Below the pieces are notes generated by a model, which had not been told where the DNA came from, made no database searches, and saw nothing but the letters and a program-made list of their open reading frames with translations. Made by a program: the position numbers and the translations under genes. This document shows positions 35,614-37,012 of a DNA stretch of 37,012 bases, piece after piece (the first letter of the stretch is position 1; the number at the start of each line of letters is the position of its first letter). Location of the stretch: NCBI GenBank assembly GCA_020725265.1, contig DYFK01000026.1, positions 1 through 37,012 on the forward strand. Reading direction: 5' to 3'. Source of the stretch: Hydrogenophilus sp. Lineage in GTDB: Bacteria; Pseudomonadota; Gammaproteobacteria; Burkholderiales; Thiobacillaceae.

Positions 35614-36899
35614 CGTCCTTCCTCCATCCGGCGCGCCCAACGCGCCAATCTGCGATCTTCCGGAAAATGGTCCCGGAAGTGGAATACCGAACTTTTCGTT
35701 TTCTCATACAAATAGTGTGGGCCGGACGGCATGTCGATCTCCTGCTCGTCATCGGAAAAACGCCATGCCTCGTCCCCTTGGCAGACCCGGAACCAGTCGG
35801 CCGGAGTTTCACCGAAGATTGGCCGGAAGTCGAATGAGCTGCGTTCGTCTCCAAGCACCACCTGGTAATGCTCTCGCAGGCGGTCAGCGGTATTGCCGAT
35901 GGCGAAACGTCGGCGAACTTCCTCGGCCGCGCTCGTCGAAAGTCGCCGACGCTCACCAGGATTGGCTGCCAAGTAGTCCATTGCATTGGCGAAGGCAGCC
36001 GGGCCATCCACGATCAAACCGGTGACACCGTGCCTGACCAGTGCGCGCTCGGCTGGATTGTCCAGCACCACGGGCACCACGCCCATCGCCATCGCCTCCA
36101 GCAGCGCGTTCTCGGTGGTGCCGTAATGCAGCGGATTGAGCAGATAGGCAGCGACATCGAACCGGGCCAACTCGGCCGCCACATCGGTACGGTAACCGCG
36201 CAATTCCAGACGCGAGGACAAACCACGTGCCTGGGCGCCAGCCAGCAGCCCGGTTGCCGATGCTGGATCGCCCACCAGGATCAGCTTGAAGCCTGGCAGG
36301 CTTACCGCCGAGAGATATTCAAGCAAGTCCGGGTGCAGCTTGGCAAAATTCAGTGTACCCAGGTAGCCGACCCGCATTTCTTTCTCGACCGGGCGCTCGG
36401 GTACTGGCGGCAGATCGTCGAAGCCCCCGGAACTGTGCACCACGTCGATCCGTGCCCGGATGGGCGCGGCCAGGGTGGCAAGCCCAGGACTGGACCAGGA
36501 ACAAGGCGAAGTGAACAGGAAGCGGTGCGGCGCGGCGGCAAATGCCGGGGGGATCACCGGCGGATGAAGGCCCGAGACGTGGCTCCAGACCAGCAGCCGC
36601 ATGGCTGGCAGCTCCCCGCCCGCCAACCATGCGGCCACCTTCGGATGGTGCCACCACTCGACCTGCACGAGATCGGCGGCACGAACCAGCCGGTCCAGCT
36701 CGCCCCGCTCCGGGCAGACCACCAGTCGGCCGCCATGGGTACTCAGATGGTCCGCGAACTGGGTCTTCTCGGGCCGTTCCAGACAGGCCACCACATGGCG
36801 GATGCCATCTCGGCGGCGAGCCGACTCCGCCACCACGCGGGAGAGCACCTTGCCAACGCCCCCGCCCAGGTGGGCCGTGATATGTAGCAATTCAATCAA
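35610..36899 (-). CDS. GT4-family glycosyltransferase
   Basis: This 429-aa retaining glycosyltransferase has the GT-B fold. Residues 1-170 are the acceptor half (LLHITAHLGGGVGKVLSRV). About 175-345 are the donor half, with RVGYLGTLNFAKLHPDL, LILVGDPASATGL and the nucleotide-sugar motif GTTENALLEAMAMG near 262-275. A C-terminal extension of about 85 residues (PADWFRVCQGDEAWRFSDDE) has no family match known to me. The start is uncertain: a TTG at 36899 gives the natural N-terminus but has no ribosome binding site, only a run of seven A. It is the first gene of the glycan operon in this window. Confidence 0.88.
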   Translation of the reverse strand: MIELLHITAHLGGGVGKVLSRVVAESARRRDGIRHVVACLERPEKTQFADHLSTHGGRLVVCPERGELDRLVRAADLVQVEWWHHPKVAAWLAGGELPAMRLLVWSHVSGLHPPVIPPAFAAAPHRFLFTSPCSWSSPGLATLAAPIRARIDVVHSSGGFDDLPPVPERPVEKEMRVGYLGTLNFAKLHPDLLEYLSAVSLPGFKLILVGDPASATGLLAGAQARGLSSRLELRGYRTDVAAELARFDVAAYLLNPLHYGTTENALLEAMAMGVVPVVLDNPAERALVRHGVTGLIVDGPAAFANAMDYLAANPGERRRLSTSAAEEVRRRFAIGNTADRLREHYQVVLGDERSSFDFRPIFGETPADWFRVCQGDEAWRFSDDEQEIDMPSGPHYLYEKTKSSVFHFRDHFPEDRRLARWARRMEEGR

Positions 36900-37012
36900 T
36901 TTTTTTGCCGTGACAGGCGCGTGCTGGACTCGCTAAGTTGGAACAACCAACGCGAGCGCGAAAAATTGTCTTTTCAAGCTCGAAGATCATCCAGGGATGC
37001 CGGGTGGCTTAG
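36900..37012 (-). other. Upstream region of the glycan operon
   Basis: These 113 bases run to the window edge and contain no gene. They hold a small hairpin, GTTGG-AACAA-CCAAC, at 36937-36951 and a more A/T-rich stretch that probably carries the operon promoter. No confident -35/-10 pair was found. Confidence 0.35.

Overview
The window is GC-rich throughout and densely coded, which suggests a Gram-negative proteobacterium. Several traits point to a betaproteobacterium of the Rhodocyclales/Nitrosomonadales kind: rne and rluC are divergent, yciB is followed by a YciI gene, a BolA gene and a parvulin, an RNase AM/YciO/site-2-protease/trpS string is present, and an EpsA-type LuxR regulator sits beside a PEP-CTERM protein. 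This placement is inferred from gene content and order only. No rRNA, tRNA, CRISPR array, insertion sequence or phage gene was seen.

Positions 1-10637 (minus strand) hold a two-partner secretion locus, read right to left. It starts with a compact TPS exoprotein (666 aa). Next come its Omp85-type transporter (559 aa) and an unrecognised two-helix membrane protein (86 aa). Last is a filamentous-haemagglutinin/CdiA-type exoprotein whose first 2159 residues fill the left end and whose C-terminus lies outside the window. One transporter is therefore flanked by two very different cargos, with a small membrane protein in between. This is the most unusual arrangement here.

Positions 11112-15496 hold a secreted ExeM/NucH-type nuclease with a C-terminal RTX block, then a PEP-CTERM protein, then a convergent EpsA-like LuxR regulator whose 3' end overlaps the PEP-CTERM gene. 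All suggest export and surface or matrix biology.

Positions 15592-28738 are mostly housekeeping: rluC divergent from rne; a minus-strand run (rnm/yciV-like, yciO, site-2 protease, trpS, lon, and an unknown protein with a Rossmann-like motif); and a plus-strand operon (yciB, a YciI gene, a bolA-like gene, a parvulin PPIase) with start/stop overlaps.

Positions 28789-36899 (minus strand) form a compact glycan-type operon: a GT4 glycosyltransferase, an FkbM methyltransferase, a 1626-aa protein with several glycosyltransferase modules, and a SapC-family protein. With the PEP-CTERM/EpsA pair and the TPS adhesins, the window looks rich in cell-surface functions. The many long ORFs antisense to the real genes are by-products of high GC and codon bias and are not annotated.
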